Shown: positions 31,594-43,792, counted from the stretch's first letter. The stretch is DNA of 64,000 bases from Ascoidea asiatica (GCA_001600695.1 BCKQ01000011.1:348512-412511), one strand, 5' to 3'. Notes: generated from the letters alone by a model not told the origin. Program-made: numbers and translations.

Positions 31594-32703
31594 TTTGATT
31601 AGTGTGATAAGTGATAAGTGATAAGTGATTAGATTATATTAGATTAGATTAGATTAGATTAGATAGGAGCTGGGAAATAAGAAATGATAGTTAAGAAATA
31701 AGAAATAAAAGGTTGAAAGGAAATTATAAATTCACAGGAAAAGAAGTATTTATATTGAAATTTATTTGGTGAGAAATGATCAAATGATTGAATCATTTGA
31801 TAAAAGACTAAAAAATAAAGAATCAAAAGATAATTGAATAAAATATTTTATAAAATATGTGTTATAATATTTGAATATGAAAAAAAAGGTAAAGAAACTG
31901 CATTTTTAGAGGGAAAATTACCTTATCTAACTTTGTTATTAGTGTTTGTTTGTATTTGTTTTGGAGTAAAAGAGGATAAATTTCAATAACAAAGAAATAA
32001 TGAAAGAAGTAATGAAAGTAAATAAATGTAAATAACAAATTGACAGGATTTAAAAGAATATTATTTAAGTAATCAAATAAGGTATAAAGATATGATTATT
32101 TAAATAGATAAAATGGGTAAATGAATCAGGTTTAAACAAATTTGAATAACATATGAATATATTTGAGTCAAATTTGAATAAAATATTATTTAAATTCGTA
32201 ATTAATTAGTTATTTTTAATTTTTTATTATTATTTTACTATTATTTTACTATTCTTTTAGATATATTAAAGTGGGATTAAAATCTTGACTTCTTTAATGT
32301 CAGTTTAATAGTTGATATCAACTGATGGTAAATATTGTATGGATAATAAATATTATATTTATTTTATATAATCACACAATTACAGATATAATTACAAATA
32401 TAATCATTAAAATGTCTATTACTACAAAAAGCTTTTCTTTTTTTTTTTAAATTATAAATATCTAATATACATTATAATAAACAAAAACATACAAAATATC
32501 TTATAAAGATAAGAGAAATAAGGGAAAAAAATAGAGAAAATTATATATGTAAAAAAAAATAGGAGAATAAGGGAAAGAATATTATAAAATAGTAAAAAGT
32601 AGTTAAGATTAACATAAAATCAATAAAAGAAAAGAATAAAAGAATAAAACCAAAATATAATTTTAAATTCTAATAGTAATAAGTTTATAGATTAAACAAT
32701 TGA
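31594..32703. other. A+T-rich intergenic region (F-box-like promoter, H2B 3' end)
   Basis: Extremely A+T-rich with short repeats (AAGTGATAAGTG near 31604-31630, TTAGATTAGA near 31633-31660). It shows no G+C-rich island, unlike most gaps here, and no gene. Confidence 0.5.
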
Positions 32704-33102
32704 TTAAGAGGAAGAAGAATATTTAGTAACAGCTCTTGTACCTTCAGATACAGCATGTTTTGCTAATTCACCAGGTAAAATTAATCTAACAGCAGTTTGA
32801 ATTTCTCTTGCACTTATAGTTGATTTTTTATTATAAACAGCTAATTTTGAAGCTTCTCCTGCAATTCTTTCAAATATATCATTAACAAATGAATTCATAA
32901 TTGACATTGCTTTTTTAGACATTCCAGTATCAGGATGAGTTTGTTTTAAAACTTTATAGATATATGAAGAATATGTTTCTTTTCTTGTTTTTGATCTTTT
33001 TTTCATTGGTTCACCAGTTGAAGATGGTGCAGTTTTTTTAGCAGCAGTTTTTGCTGGAGCTTTTGAAGCTGGTTTTTTTTCAGATGCAACTTTTGGAGCC
33101 AT
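32704..33102 (-). CDS. HTB1: Histone H2B
   Basis: A 132-residue core histone. The N-tail is Lys/Ala-rich ([20 protein letters not shown]). The fold follows: [51 protein letters not shown] and the end [13 protein letters not shown] with the Lys that is ubiquitinated in yeast. Its length matches yeast H2B. It is divergently paired with H2A across 719 bases, as in yeasts, where the pair is co-regulated in S phase. An (ATA)n tract lies in the leader at about 33139-33165. No CTG codon is present. Confidence 0.98.
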   Translation of the reverse strand: MAPKVASEKKPASKAPAKTAAKKTAPSSTGEPMKKRSKTRKETYSSYIYKVLKQTHPDTGMSKKAMSIMNSFVNDIFERIAGEASKLAVYNKKSTISAREIQTAVRLILPGELAKHAVSEGTRAVTKYSSSS

Positions 33103-33821
33103 TTTAAAGATAATGAATATGAATTTGAATGATGATTGTTATAATAATAATAATAATAATAATAGTAATCTAAGGATTATATTGATAATATGAACTCAAG
33201 AATAAGAGAATAAATAATTAATAAATAATTGATAAATAAAAATCAAAAAGCATTTTCAAAAACAATCTCAGATCTCAAATGACGAGTGATTTCGCTGTTT
33301 TTATACGGCAGCGACGGGCTGGCGCAAAACGCGTCGCAGCACACGAAAACAGCAGAAAAACACCAAAAAACACCAAAACAAAAACAGTGCAAAACAACAA
33401 CAAACAAAACTAAAACAAAAACGCGCGGCCTGATAATTACAACAGCTGCGGAATATCTCAGCACGGCTATTTTTTGTCAAAATCCGCAATCCTGGCACTT
33501 TTCTGCCCGGATCCGGTGCTGATCCGCTATCAGTCTGCGTAGTTTTCAGAATGCCTGGAATATCGTAGCACCGACGCGTAACTGGAAAAAGCTTTTGCGC
33601 GTGGAGATTGTATGAAAAGACTTGAAAACTCGTAGATGTGGAAAATGATCGAAAATAAATATAAATATTGATGAAGAGAACCTTTTTTGGATTTATTTAT
33701 TTTATTTTAGATTTCCATAATCATTTATTTGAAAATATCTTTTAAAACTGAAATATATTCTTATAATATTCTAATAGAATCTAATATAATCTAATATTTA
33801 TACAATTATCAATCAATAATA
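33103..33821. promoter_or_regulatory. Divergent H2B/H2A promoter with GC-rich island
   Basis: Shared control region of the histone pair. The middle (about 33270-33620) is strongly G+C-rich (GCAGCGACGGGCTGGCGC, then ACGCGCGGCC, GATCCGGTGCTGATCCGC), flanked by A+T-rich arms that hold the leaders. ACACCAAAA-type repeats occur at 33358-33420. I could not identify convincing copies of the yeast histone UAS or negative site by eye. Confidence 0.55.
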
Positions 33822-34223
33822 ATGTCTGGAGGTAAAGGTAAAGCTGGTGGTAAAGCAGGTTCTGAAAAGACTTCAACTACAAGATCTGCAAAAGCAGGTT
33901 TAACATTCCCAGTTGGTAGAATTCATAGATTATTAAAAAAAGGTAATTATGCTCAAAGAGTTGGTTCTGGTGCACCAGTTTATTTAACTGCTGTATTAGA
34001 ATATTTAGCTGCAGAAATTTTAGAATTAGCTGGTAATGCTGCTAGAGATAATAAAAAAACAAGAATTATTCCAAGACATTTACAATTAGCAATTAGAAAT
34101 GATGAAGAATTAAATAAATTATTAGGTAATGTTACAATTGCTGAAGGTGGTGTATTACCAAATATTCATCATACTTTATTACCAAAAAAGACTGCAAAAC
34201 CAAAAGCTTCTCAAGAATTATAA
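33822..34223 (+). CDS. HTA1: Histone H2A
   Basis: A 133-residue core histone: [16 protein letters not shown] tail, [60 protein letters not shown], and the acidic-patch segment [10 protein letters not shown]. It ends in SQEL, the S-Q-[E/D]-hydrophobic motif phosphorylated at DNA breaks by Tel1/Mec1, so this is the canonical fungal H2A that also does the H2AX job. It is not the H2A.Z variant. Codon use is strongly biased, as expected for high S-phase expression. Confidence 0.98.
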   Translation: MSGGKGKAGGKAGSEKTSTTRSAKAGLTFPVGRIHRLLKKGNYAQRVGSGAPVYLTAVLEYLAAEILELAGNAARDNKKTRIIPRHLQLAIRNDEELNKLLGNVTIAEGGVLPNIHHTLLPKKTAKPKASQEL

Positions 34224-34763
34224 TCAATTTAATTAATTAATTAATTATATATTTATTTATTTATTTCATTTGTATACTATTTATTCTATTTTCTTTTCTT
34301 CTTAACTCTCTTACTTTATATGTCTTTTAACCAATTTTCCCCCTATCTTATCCTATTTTATAATCTCTTTATATTCTTTTAATGTTATTTTAAATTGATT
34401 AATAAATCTACATAAATATTTAACAACTTATTGATTGATTGATTGGTATTATTTATTAAATGAAAAAATAAAAAAAAAAAAAGTAAAATATGCAAATTAA
34501 TGATTAAATTATTAAGAAAAACTTATAAAATAATAAAAAAAAAAAAATAAAAAATATAAGAAAATTAGCAAGCGGAGAATTAACAAATAAATAAAAACAT
34601 GAAAGGCCAAGGAAATACAAAATACAAAATGAAATTGAAATTGAAATTGAAGATTTTGAGAATGAATGATTATGAATTAAATCATTGATTGAATAATAGC
34701 AAAAAGTTTGAGATTAAGATTGGAATAATATAATATAATATGATATAATGAAGATATAAAATA
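34224..34763. other. Convergent H2A/ENV9 3' region
   Basis: A+T-rich spacer with TTAA and TTTA repeats directly after the H2A stop, two A-runs (about 34465-34485 and 34536-34552) and an AAATTG repeat near 34630-34650. It has no gene and no G+C-rich island. Confidence 0.5.
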
Positions 34764-35753
34764 TTACATTTCTTGAATTGGAAAACCACGTTTTTCTAAT
34801 TCATGAACAGTCCAAAGCCAAGTATTTGCAGCATTATCAATATTTGAAGCAATTTTACTTGGTTCAGATTCTTTACCATTTGTAATAAAATATTTTCCAT
34901 TATCATTTTCTGGATTTAAATCATTTGATAAAGCACATTTTAATGTTGGATAAGAACCTTGTTCATTAGTTACACCAAAAAAATAACCAAAAATTTGAAA
35001 AAAAATCCAAAAAATTATACCAATTAATGGTAAACTTGTCCAATATGTAAATAAATTTGTATTCATTACAAAACCTGGATGAACTGCAACACATAAAATT
35101 TTTGGATTTTTTATTGATAACATTTTAATAAATTGTATACCAGAAGTTTTTGCTAAAGCATATCTAAACCATGTAAAAATTATATTTGGATAAAAATTAA
35201 AAGTTGAATTTAAATTAAATTTTAAAAATTCAATTCTATGACCAATTGAAGATATATAAATTATTCTTGAATTATAATTATTATTAATTAAAGGTAATAA
35301 TCTTTGAGTTAATAAAAAATGAGAAATATAATTAGTTTGTAATTGAATTTCAAAACCATTAATAGTTTTACTAAATGGTAAAGCCATAACACCAGCATTA
35401 TTAATTAATAAATTTAAATTTTTTTCTAAAATTTTAAAATTATTTGAAGAAATTTCAATTGTATTTAAATCACATAAATCAAGATATAAAAATTTTAATT
35501 CACCACATTTTTTAATTTTTAATTCATTTTTTGAATAAAAAATTCTTCTTCTTAAAGCTTCATTTTTAATTTCATTTATTGCTTTTTCAACTCTTTTTTT
35601 ATTTCTACCACCAATATAAACAATATAACCATGTAAATATAAATGTAAAACTGTAAACCAACCAATACCACTATTACCACCAGTTATTAAAGCAACTCTT
35701 CTATCAATATCTGGATTAATATAAGGTAATTGATCTGGATCAAAATCACTCAT
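34764..35753 (-). CDS. ENV9: Short-chain dehydrogenase, Env9 type
   Basis: A 329-residue NADP-dependent SDR. The Rossmann start is VALITGGNSGIGWFTVLHLY, with the Arg of YIGGRNKKR marking NADP preference. NNAG is in LLINNAGVMALPF. The catalytic Ser is in IIYISSIGHR and the Tyr/Lys pair in WFRYALAKTSG. A hydrophobic segment near the C-terminus (SLPLIGIIFWIFFQIFGYFFG region) could anchor it to a lipid droplet or membrane. Yeast Env9 has nearly the same length and the same GNSGIGW start as I recall, and is a lipid-droplet oxidoreductase needed for normal vacuole form. Its substrate is unknown. An (ATT)n tract touches the start codon on the leader side. Confidence 0.85.
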   Translation of the reverse strand: MSDFDPDQLPYINPDIDRRVALITGGNSGIGWFTVLHLYLHGYIVYIGGRNKKRVEKAINEIKNEALRRRIFYSKNELKIKKCGELKFLYLDLCDLNTIEISSNNFKILEKNLNLLINNAGVMALPFSKTINGFEIQLQTNYISHFLLTQRLLPLINNNYNSRIIYISSIGHRIEFLKFNLNSTFNFYPNIIFTWFRYALAKTSGIQFIKMLSIKNPKILCVAVHPGFVMNTNLFTYWTSLPLIGIIFWIFFQIFGYFFGVTNEQGSYPTLKCALSNDLNPENDNGKYFITNGKESEPSKIASNIDNAANTWLWTVHELEKRGFPIQEM

Positions 35754-35754
35754 C

Positions 35755-35786
<32 letters not shown>

Positions 35787-37554
35787 TTGAATATTATAAG
35801 ATTAAATGAATTGAATTGAATAAATGGTTTGATTTGAAATGAAATGAATATTGAATTATAAGTAAAATATTGAAAAAATTTAAGTGGGCGCTAAAGAATT
35901 AAAATGATAATCAATAATCAATAATCAATAATAAATAGAATTGAAAACGATAAAGAATTAAACGAATATTGAATAAAATAAGTAGATAAAGTATTCAATT
36001 TAAATATATTTATAATAATATTGTATTATTAATAAAGAGTCGTTCGATTAAAGAAATTTCTAAATGTTTAAGCTTAAACGAGATTTTCTTTTTCTTTTTA
36101 TTTTTCTTAAATTTTTATACTTTTTTTTTTATACTTTTTTAAATAAGTTACTTAATTCTCTTAAGTTATATTCTAAAAGTATGCAGATTGAGTTCTTTTA
36201 GTTGATTAATATGATTAATATGATTGGTATTACTAAATATGTTATTATTTATATTAGAGAAAATGATTATGAATAAAGGATAAAACGACTGTAGGATTGA
36301 AAATGAAAATGAAAATGATAAAGGTGGTTGTGGTTGTGGATGTGGTTGTGGTTGATTAATAATGAAGTTGATGAAATTGGTGAATTTGAAACTGATTAAA
36401 GGGAAGTGATTGAATTCTCTACGGTTGTTTTTCATATTATTTGAGAAAATGCAAGCAATTTGATATCATTCAGTAATAGAAACAGCAATTCAACTGCCAG
36501 TAACGCGTACACTCAGTCAACTAGCTTTCTGCGCTGTCTCGAGTCGTTTTTGGCTGTGCAGCTCAAGAAACGAGGCAGCAGCGGAAATGGAAATGGAAAT
36601 GGAAATGGAAATGGATTGGGACGCGATTTGGCCGTGATTGGGAAGCAGCGTTGGGGCAGGCGGTGGGTGGAGCGCGAGGCGTCGGAAGGAGCGGCGGAGC
36701 TAGGCACTGTGATTGTTAATCATTTTATTGTTTTATTAGCATTGTCTTCGAGTATTCTGGGCTATTCTTAGACTTTCTAAGATTGCATAGATTGTTCTAC
36801 GACTACATTCTATTGCGTTCTCAGAACTTCCGTGTGCATGTTAAATGTACTGGAATCTTCGTGTTTGTTCTTAGAATGACGTAGTGTCTTCTAAAACAAT
36901 ACTTTATTTTATTTCTTTTCTTAAGTATGGGAAGTGAACTTTTGTTTATAATTTGAATTAGATATCTTCTTAGTAATAATTAGATATTTCGTTCGAACTA
37001 CAATCAGCTGCTGTTCTCCGTCTCTGGCGGCTGCGCAGTTGCCGACTCCGTCAAACAGCCTGCGAAAAACAAATCCCGTAACTAAAAAAGTTACCGACCA
37101 TAAAAACTGTATCACGTGTAATAATATTTAATCTGAGACCGCTTTTATGGATGTTTAATCATTTTTTATTTCTCTATCATTTCATTGACTGTATGTTCTA
37201 ATGAATTTGATGAATTTGAAGCATTTGGTGAATTTGGTGAATTTGGTGAAATATTAAAACGTTTAAAGATCAAAAGAGTTAAAAATATTAAATTAAATAA
37301 TTATATTAAATAAATATAAAGGAGAGAATAAATTGTTATAATAAAAGCATAAAGCATATCAAAACTTATAAAAAAAAATACAAAAAGTACAAATTTTTTT
37401 TAATAAAAATACAAAACAGAGTCTTTTTTTTCTAAAAGACAATTACTTAAATTTCTGAAATAGAAAAATAAAAAAGAAATAAAATAAATAAAACAAAAGT
37501 AATAAATAAGTTGATTAATTATATTGTAGATTATAAATCATAAATTATATTTAT
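35754..37554. other. 1.8 kb ENV9 upstream region with GC-rich island
   Basis: An (ATT)n run at 35755-35782 lies in the ENV9 leader. GGTTGT-type repeats are at 36324-36354. A clear G+C-rich island spans about 36480-37110; it holds five copies of GGAAAT (36583-36612) and ends at an E-box ATCACGTGTA (37111-37120). Here the E-box is on the right of the island, so the orientation is reversed relative to those at 41007 and 50028. GAATTTG(GT) repeats are at about 37204-37250. No gene is recognised. Confidence 0.55.
36583..36612. repeat. (GGAAAT)5 hexanucleotide repeat inside a GC-rich island
   Basis: Five perfect head-to-tail copies of a six-base unit, inside DNA that shows no recognisable protein-coding family. 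Similar but unrelated hexamer arrays occur in other islands of the window. Confidence 0.85.
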
Positions 37555-38793
37555 TTATTCAGTTTTATTTTTATTCCAAGATAAATAACTTGAATCACCT
37601 GTTTTTCTTGGAGAAATTAAATGAATAACTAAGAAAAATATTGATAATATAAAACATATACCACCAACAACAATCCATGCAATACCTAAAAATGAATTTT
37701 TACCACCAATTACAGATCTTGAAGATAAATAAATATATTTTTTACCATTAAAATCTTTAACAGGCCAATGTAATCCAATTACAATTTCATATGTACCTTT
37801 TTTCATAATTTCATTATCATTTCTATAATATAAATTTGAAAATGTTGGTAAAGCTGCTGCATGCATCCAATTTTGAAATTCATACCATTTTGAAATATCT
37901 GGTATATTACTTTCATTATAACCATTTGGAAATTTTTTAATCCAATTTGGTGGTGGAGTAATTTCATCATAATTATATTTAGTTTTTTTAAATCTATTTT
38001 TATCTGTTGACCATGAAATACCATTTTGAGTCATTAAATAATTTTCTATAGTTTTATTAATACCTTTTGGAATTGTAAAAGTATCATTAAATATTGAATT
38101 TGCAATTAAACCACATGGATAATATTTTATACCTTTTGAATTTTCACTTAATGGTTCACAATTTTCTCCAACTGTATTTTTAATTAAATCTAAACTTGCA
38201 GCTTTACCATTTAATTGATCTTCACTAAATGATGTAACATATCTTCTATGATTTGCATAAAAATTTTTTAATTTATAAAAAAAATAAATTGGTGAACCAA
38301 AATTATTTGGTATTTCAAATTGTAATTTACATAAACCATTTTCAATTTTATCTGATTCACTTTCATTAATTGAATATTTCCATTGTGGTTTTAAATTAAT
38401 ATTATTTTTAAATCTATAATTATAATAAATTTCTGGAATTTCAGAATAATTATCTTCATTTGCTAAATTTTCACAATCTGTATATTCAATTGTTAAATCT
38501 TCAACTTTATTTGAACCATATAACATTGCAGCTCCTAAAGGTATAAAAATTATTGAAATTACTAATAATAATGGTATAACAGTTTTTGGAGTTATAATTG
38601 GATAATAAGCTTTTAATCTTTGTTGAGTAAAACTAGTTTCAATTGGTCTTCTATTTTTAACTTTTGGTTTTTTATCTAATTCATCATCTGAATCTGACAT
38701 TGAATTATTATCAATATCATTTTCATTTTCATTTTCATTTTCATTTTCATTATTATTTTTATTATTATGTTTTACACCCAATTTTTTTAACAT
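37555..38793 (-). CDS. CDC50: Cdc50/Lem3-family flippase subunit
   Basis: A 412-residue non-catalytic partner of P4-ATPase lipid flippases, which move aminophospholipids to the cytosolic leaflet of Golgi, endosome or plasma membrane. After an acidic Asn/Glu-rich tail comes the family start NRRPIETSFTQQRLKAYYPI. The first membrane span follows (VIPLLLVISIIFIPLGAAML), then the lumenal domain with its Cys residues (DCENLA, GLCKLQF, GENCEPLS, YPCGLIANS, IFNDTF). It continues with NWMHAAALPTFSNLYYR and the second span (FLGIAWIVVGGICFILSIFF) near the end. Several N-x-S/T sites lie in the lumenal part. Length fits yeast Cdc50 (391). Which of Cdc50, Lem3 or Crf1 it matches is undecided. Confidence 0.92.
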   Translation of the reverse strand: MLKKLGVKHNNKNNNENENENENENDIDNNSMSDSDDELDKKPKVKNRRPIETSFTQQRLKAYYPIITPKTVIPLLLVISIIFIPLGAAMLYGSNKVEDLTIEYTDCENLANEDNYSEIPEIYYNYRFKNNINLKPQWKYSINESESDKIENGLCKLQFEIPNNFGSPIYFFYKLKNFYANHRRYVTSFSEDQLNGKAASLDLIKNTVGENCEPLSENSKGIKYYPCGLIANSIFNDTFTIPKGINKTIENYLMTQNGISWSTDKNRFKKTKYNYDEITPPPNWIKKFPNGYNESNIPDISKWYEFQNWMHAAALPTFSNLYYRNDNEIMKKGTYEIVIGLHWPVKDFNGKKYIYLSSRSVIGGKNSFLGIAWIVVGGICFILSIFFLVIHLISPRKTGDSSYLSWNKNKTE

Positions 38794-39457
38794 TTTGAAA
38801 AAATCTATATCAAAATGATATCTTTATATATCTATTTATATATAAAAATATATGAAGATATTTATATATAAAATATATAAAATGCCTAAGTGATAAATAA
38901 ATAAGACCTTTTTAAGTTGTTTTATCTTTTAATATTTTTCTTTTGAATTAATATTTATGAATATATCTATGAATATTTAATATTTTAATATTTCAATCAG
39001 TAATGAAATATATTGATAATATTGATATTGATATTGATATTGATATTGATAATGGTAGCGTAGAGTAAGTAAGTAATGACAAAGCACGGGTTAAAAAGAT
39101 AGATAAATGGATAGCTATTGAAGTGATGGAAATAAAGCCTCCATCCGTGAAGCCCGGGAAGGGGTACCACAAGAATGGTCTCTGTTAGATCAAAATCACA
39201 TTTTATTACGTAATGTACTGGATATAAATAAATAATTAATTAATTCATTTATATCTATTTAATTTATTTTGTTTATGTTTATGTTTATTTTTATTTATAT
39301 TTTTATAGAATAATTACAGAAAAGAAAATGAGCAAGGAAAGATAAAGAGAAGTTAAGATAAAGTAAAGTAAATAAGAAAGACTTGAGAGAATATAAAGAA
39401 TTGAAAAGGAACTGAAATGAAATAGAGTAGTAATCCATCAATTAAATAATGAAGAAA
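38794..39457. other. CDC50 upstream region
   Basis: Very A+T-rich, with TATATA tracts beside the start and an (ATATTG)n repeat at about 39009-39052. A short G+C-richer patch is at about 39128-39185 (GTGAAGCCCGGGAAGGGGTA) and is followed by TTACGTAA at 39206. No gene is seen. Confidence 0.45.
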
Positions 39458-39805
39458 TTAATAATTAATTGTTGATAAAAACTGCTGTTTTGCAAAAGGT
39501 ATTGAAATATTTGATTCATTTGAATTTAAAGAATTTGTTGAATTAATTGAATATTTTCTATTTTTAAAACAATTATTAATATTTTTATAATCATAATTAT
39601 TATTATTATTATCATCACTTTCATAATCACTTTCAGAAGATATATTTTCCATAATACTACCTAATGAATACCTTTTAATTGAATTTAAATTATTTAAATC
39701 ATTTGAAATATTAACTAATACAGGTTTTGATTCTTCATTACCTAAACAAAGATATTTAACAGATTCACCATTGATATTATAACCTTTAGTATATTGAGAT
39801 AACAT
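39458..39805 (-). CDS. Small hypothetical Asn/Ser-rich protein
   Basis: A 115-residue open frame with the codon use of real genes here. The N-terminal third (YNINGESVKYLCLGNEESKP) has ordinary complexity. The rest is low-complexity: an acidic stretch SSESDYESDD, an Asn run, then RKYSINSTNSLNSNESN. It has no signal peptide or membrane segment. I recognise no family. The long DNA upstream and the short size leave room for doubt, but the composition bias over its whole length favours a gene. Confidence 0.5.
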   Translation of the reverse strand: MLSQYTKGYNINGESVKYLCLGNEESKPVLVNISNDLNNLNSIKRYSLGSIMENISSESDYESDDNNNNNYDYKNINNCFKNRKYSINSTNSLNSNESNISIPFAKQQFLSTINY

Positions 39806-40922
39806 TTTAATTATAATTATTATAGTAAATAGAATATTTGTAATTATATTGAAATTTAATTGAATGTAATAAAATTGAATAATTTTTTAAATAATATTAA
39901 AGAATTAATAATTAATAATTAAAAATTAAAAATTAAAAATTTAATTTAAATTGAATATTTAAGTTATATTTATATAAAAATTTAAATAGATTAAATACAT
40001 TATTGTTACTTATTATAGTTAAGATTTTTTGAATGATATTAATGATTCGATCATTATTAGTAACTTTATTAATTTCAATCAATAAAAGGGAAGTCTAGTT
40101 CATTATTTCCATTATTTCCATTAAATTCATAAAATAGATATAAAATATATATAAAATATATATAAAATAATCATAGAGTATAGAAACTAATAGTTAATAA
40201 AGTAGTTAATGACTTGAATTGAGTTCATTTACTAAGAAGGTTCAGTAGTCGAATAATCCGTGAGTCACTCTGGTATACATTATTAAAAGAGTTAATGTTA
40301 AAGAGATGAGCACTTAAATTCTTTGGTTATTTCGTGATCAAAAAAGTGTGTAAAATGAGCATTGTAAATGATTAATTTTAGTGACATCAAAATACTTCAT
40401 TTTTTATTAATTAGATTAAATATTATATTTATGTTATATTTATGTTATTATTCTTTTAAATGTCACATAAATGAGTCAAATCAATAAAATATTTAATTTA
40501 AATTCGATACGATATCAATAATTCATTTGAAAATTATGAAAATTATGAAAATTATGAAATTTATGAAAATTATGAAAATTTATGAAATTAAATACCGTTA
40601 TTAGTTTTAAATTAATTGTAAACCCTTTTAGAAACCTGAAAAGATTCATAATTTCAAAAGGTTCAAACTAATAAAATTGTTCAAAAGGTTTATAATTGAG
40701 AAAATATCCGAATTTTTCATAAAAAGATATTCTTATCAATAGTTTCAGATACTGATCCTATGATAAAGTAATAATCTAATGAACTACCTTGATTGATTAT
40801 TCAATTATCAATTATCAATTATCAATTCTTCAATTATTCAGTTATTCAATTATCGAAGAGAAGTTATTTCATTTTTTCATTTCCTACTTTTGAATATCAG
40901 TTTTTAATTTATTAGACTTATT

Positions 40923-40977
40923 CGTCCTAATTATTTACCCTAATTGTTTATCCTAAATATGTTGTCCTAAATAGTTT
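40923..40977 (+). repeat. Tandem array of CCTAAWT boxes
   Basis: Four units of 13-14 bases lie head to tail: CGTCCTAATTATTT, ACCCTAATTGTTT, ATCCTAAATATGTT and GTCCTAAATAGTTT. Single GTCCTAAATA boxes occur at 2246 and 49998. In all three places a Cbf1-type E-box and a GC-rich island follow on the right. Confidence 0.7.
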
Positions 40978-41006
40978 TTTTTTCAAATTTTTCGGGACAG
41001 CTATTA

Positions 41007-41013
41007 CACGTGA
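41007..41013. promoter_or_regulatory. E-box CACGTGA bordering a GC-rich island
   Basis: ACACGTGAT lies 30 bases after the CCTAAWT array and directly before the G+C-richer DNA. It reads TCACGTG on the minus strand, the core of the Cbf1 consensus. Confidence 0.5.
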
Positions 41014-42670
41014 TTAAATTATTAAAAGTCAAAACCCATGAACATGGATCTAAGAGTGGCTTAATATCCATTGAGTTTATAGTTGCGGTTTGCGTAAGTC
41101 GTTCGCCTCGAATTTTACCATTGCGGGCAGTTTTAAAAAAAAACATTACGGTGTACCGTTAGTTAGTTTGTTCGTGATGAGAAATTAAAATACAGTATAG
41201 TGTATAAAAAGACAGGGAATAAGCAATTGAATAAACAAATTCAACCAAGTTCACCGAACTTCAAGCTGTCCCTACACAGCTATATCCTGTCCCTACGCAG
41301 AAGTGCGTGAATTTTTTTTCCCTTTCTTCCCTTTTTTCCCTTTTTTCAGTAAATAAGTGTAGATCAATTTCATTAAGATCCTAAGAAGACTTTCAAACCT
41401 ACATACGAAGAGCCAAATAATTGTAAAATTAATAAAATTGTACGCTTTACTGATATTTGTTACGCTCGTTTTAAATCTTTGTTGCGCATTAATGATTTTT
41501 TCTTGGACATTTGAATGCGTATTGATGCTCTTTAGTGTGGTGGTGGTCACTTAAGGTTAACAGGGCAATTTCATTTTTACAAGGTTCTTGTTGTTAGGGT
41601 TATTTATATGAATCTATAAATTATATAAGAATTATATAAGAATTTTATATATATTTTAAATTTAGGCAATTTTCAGGCAATTTCGAGGCATCGGTAGACG
41701 TTTCTGGGCATTTTGTATCCTGAAGAGAAATTTAGCTCTGGATTTAGAAGTGGATTTAGCTCTGAGTTTAGTTTAGCTCTGGATTTAGCTGTAGAGCAAG
41801 TTGAATTGGTGTTGGTTCAATTGACCTGTGAATTTTGAGAAGAAAAATTGATTGTTTTTATTGAAGGTGTTCCAGAACTAATGAAGTTTTCTGTTTTTCT
41901 TGTTTTCTGTGAGTGTTGTTGGCGTAGTGGCAAGGCTGTTTGTGGCTAATGATGGCGCACCGCCGGATGAATCCCTAAAAGTGCGCTGGCTGCACGAGGT
42001 TTGCAGAGTCGGAACTGCAGACTCTGGTGAATTGTCCCAAGTACAACCACAACCACAACCACAAACAGAACTAGAACTCGAGCTAACCAGAGTTTCTTTA
42101 TTTCATCTTGATTTTGAAGTTCAATCAATTCATCAATTCTCAAAAAAAGTAAATGTAAAAATCTTAAATAATCAATGAAACAAGCTTGCAAAAACATATC
42201 TAAACTTTTTTGAATGAGTGATATAATAAAATTGACTTAAAAATGATCATAAAATACGTCTCTATCGTCATTTATTTATTTATTTCTTTCTTGATTTATT
42301 TATCTATTTATCTATTTATCTATTTATTCATCTATTTATCTTTACTAATCAATTGAATATTCAAGTTTATAATTTATGATTTATAATTTTGTAAATGTTT
42401 CAATTTAATTTTTAAATATTTAGTTTCAAGCTTCAAAATTACGTTGATATCTAATTTGGAAATAACAAGCTTATATTTTAATATAATTTATTATATAATA
42501 TAAATTTATATACTAAACCAATATAATTCATTATAATTTGATATGAATTGTTATAAATTATGTATATAAATTGACATTAAAATAACGATCAATCACTTTT
42601 TTTCCTGCTTCTTTTTGTTATTTTCTTCTTTTGGTATTGTTTTCTTTTGATTATTATTGTTCTTTTTCTT

Positions 42671-42688
42671 CTTTTTCTTCTTCTTCTT

Positions 42689-42718
<30 letters not shown>
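42671..42718. repeat. (TTC)n microsatellite
   Basis: About sixteen TTC units in a wider pyrimidine-rich stretch upstream of the orphan gene at 43793. On the minus strand it could read as a Lys or Glu run, but no start codon or open frame of useful length supports that. Confidence 0.85.
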
Positions 42719-42719
<1 letters not shown>

Positions 42720-43792
42720 TTGTTTTTGTATTCTTTGTTTATTTTCTTTTCAAAGTATTATTGTTTATGTTGTTTGTAAAGAGTAATTCATAATCTGTAA
42801 TTTGTAAAACGTAAATTGAATTTTGTAAAAAAGTAATTTGTATGGCCTTTATGCTTTTTCTATCACACTCCACTCACTACCACTTCCACTTCCACTTCCA
42901 CTACTAAAGTTTCTCTATTTACTTCCACCCACTTTTAATCTTATTTTTCACTAAAAAACTTTGTATTCATATTAAATATTAGCTATTAAATATTAAATAT
43001 TAAATATTAAATATTATAATTATTTATTTTTTAGTACGAAGTAAAATTTATTTCATTTATTTCATTTATTTCATTTACTTAACATACTGTATCTATTATA
43101 ATTATTTTATAAAGGAAAACTTTTTATTTAAATACTTTAATATATCCCTAATCTCATATTTTCTTATTTTATATATCTAATTCTTTTCATTATCTTTTAT
43201 TTATTATTATTTATTATTGATTGCTTAATATATTAAACAAAATAACAATCATTTACCTTTTGTATTTCATCCCTTATTATAACTTATATAATATATTCAA
43301 TATATTTAATATATTTGATATAATAAGAAGATATAATATTTATATTCTATTCATTATCACAATCATTTACGCTTAATATAATCATAATCATAATCATAAT
43401 CATAATCATAATCATTATCTTATTATATAATCAATCTTAATATCAATATCATTATCAACAGTAACAAAATTAATAATCATTTAAAGTTAAAATTTTTCAA
43501 AAAGTATTCATTCTCTTACTTTTATTTATAAATATTAACTAATTTATCTTAATTAATAATAAATAACCTATCTTCAATCTAATCACTTTCAATCTTTCAA
43601 TCTTTCAATATATAATATATAATATATAATATATAATATATATCAATTATATATTTCATACCAATTTCATTCACATTTCATTCTTTATTCAATTAATCCA
43701 TTCTTTATCATATCCTTCATTCCTTAATTCATCATTATTTCTTACTTTCATTCTTTCATTCATCAATTCATCAAAATTAATACATTTCAATA

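Larger units (their letters stand above)
39806..43792. other. 4 kb intergenic region with GC-rich islands and repeats
   Basis: No credible gene is seen on either strand. A tandem array of CCTAAWT boxes lies at 40923-40977, an E-box CACGTGA at 41007-41013, and G+C-richer stretches at about 41030-41580 and 41680-42110. The second holds an ACAACC array at 42043-42065. After 42200 come TCTATTTA repeats (42297-42345), a long TTC run (42671-42718), TTCCACTTCC repeats near 42880-42900, AATCAT repeats (43380-43420) and ATATAAT repeats (43612-43642). The last part is the leader and promoter of the orphan gene at 43793. Confidence 0.5.

Noticed and set aside
42600-42740. Lys-rich small protein on the minus strand from the TTC run
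   Set aside because: No start codon in frame; a stop lies close upstream. It is a pyrimidine microsatellite.
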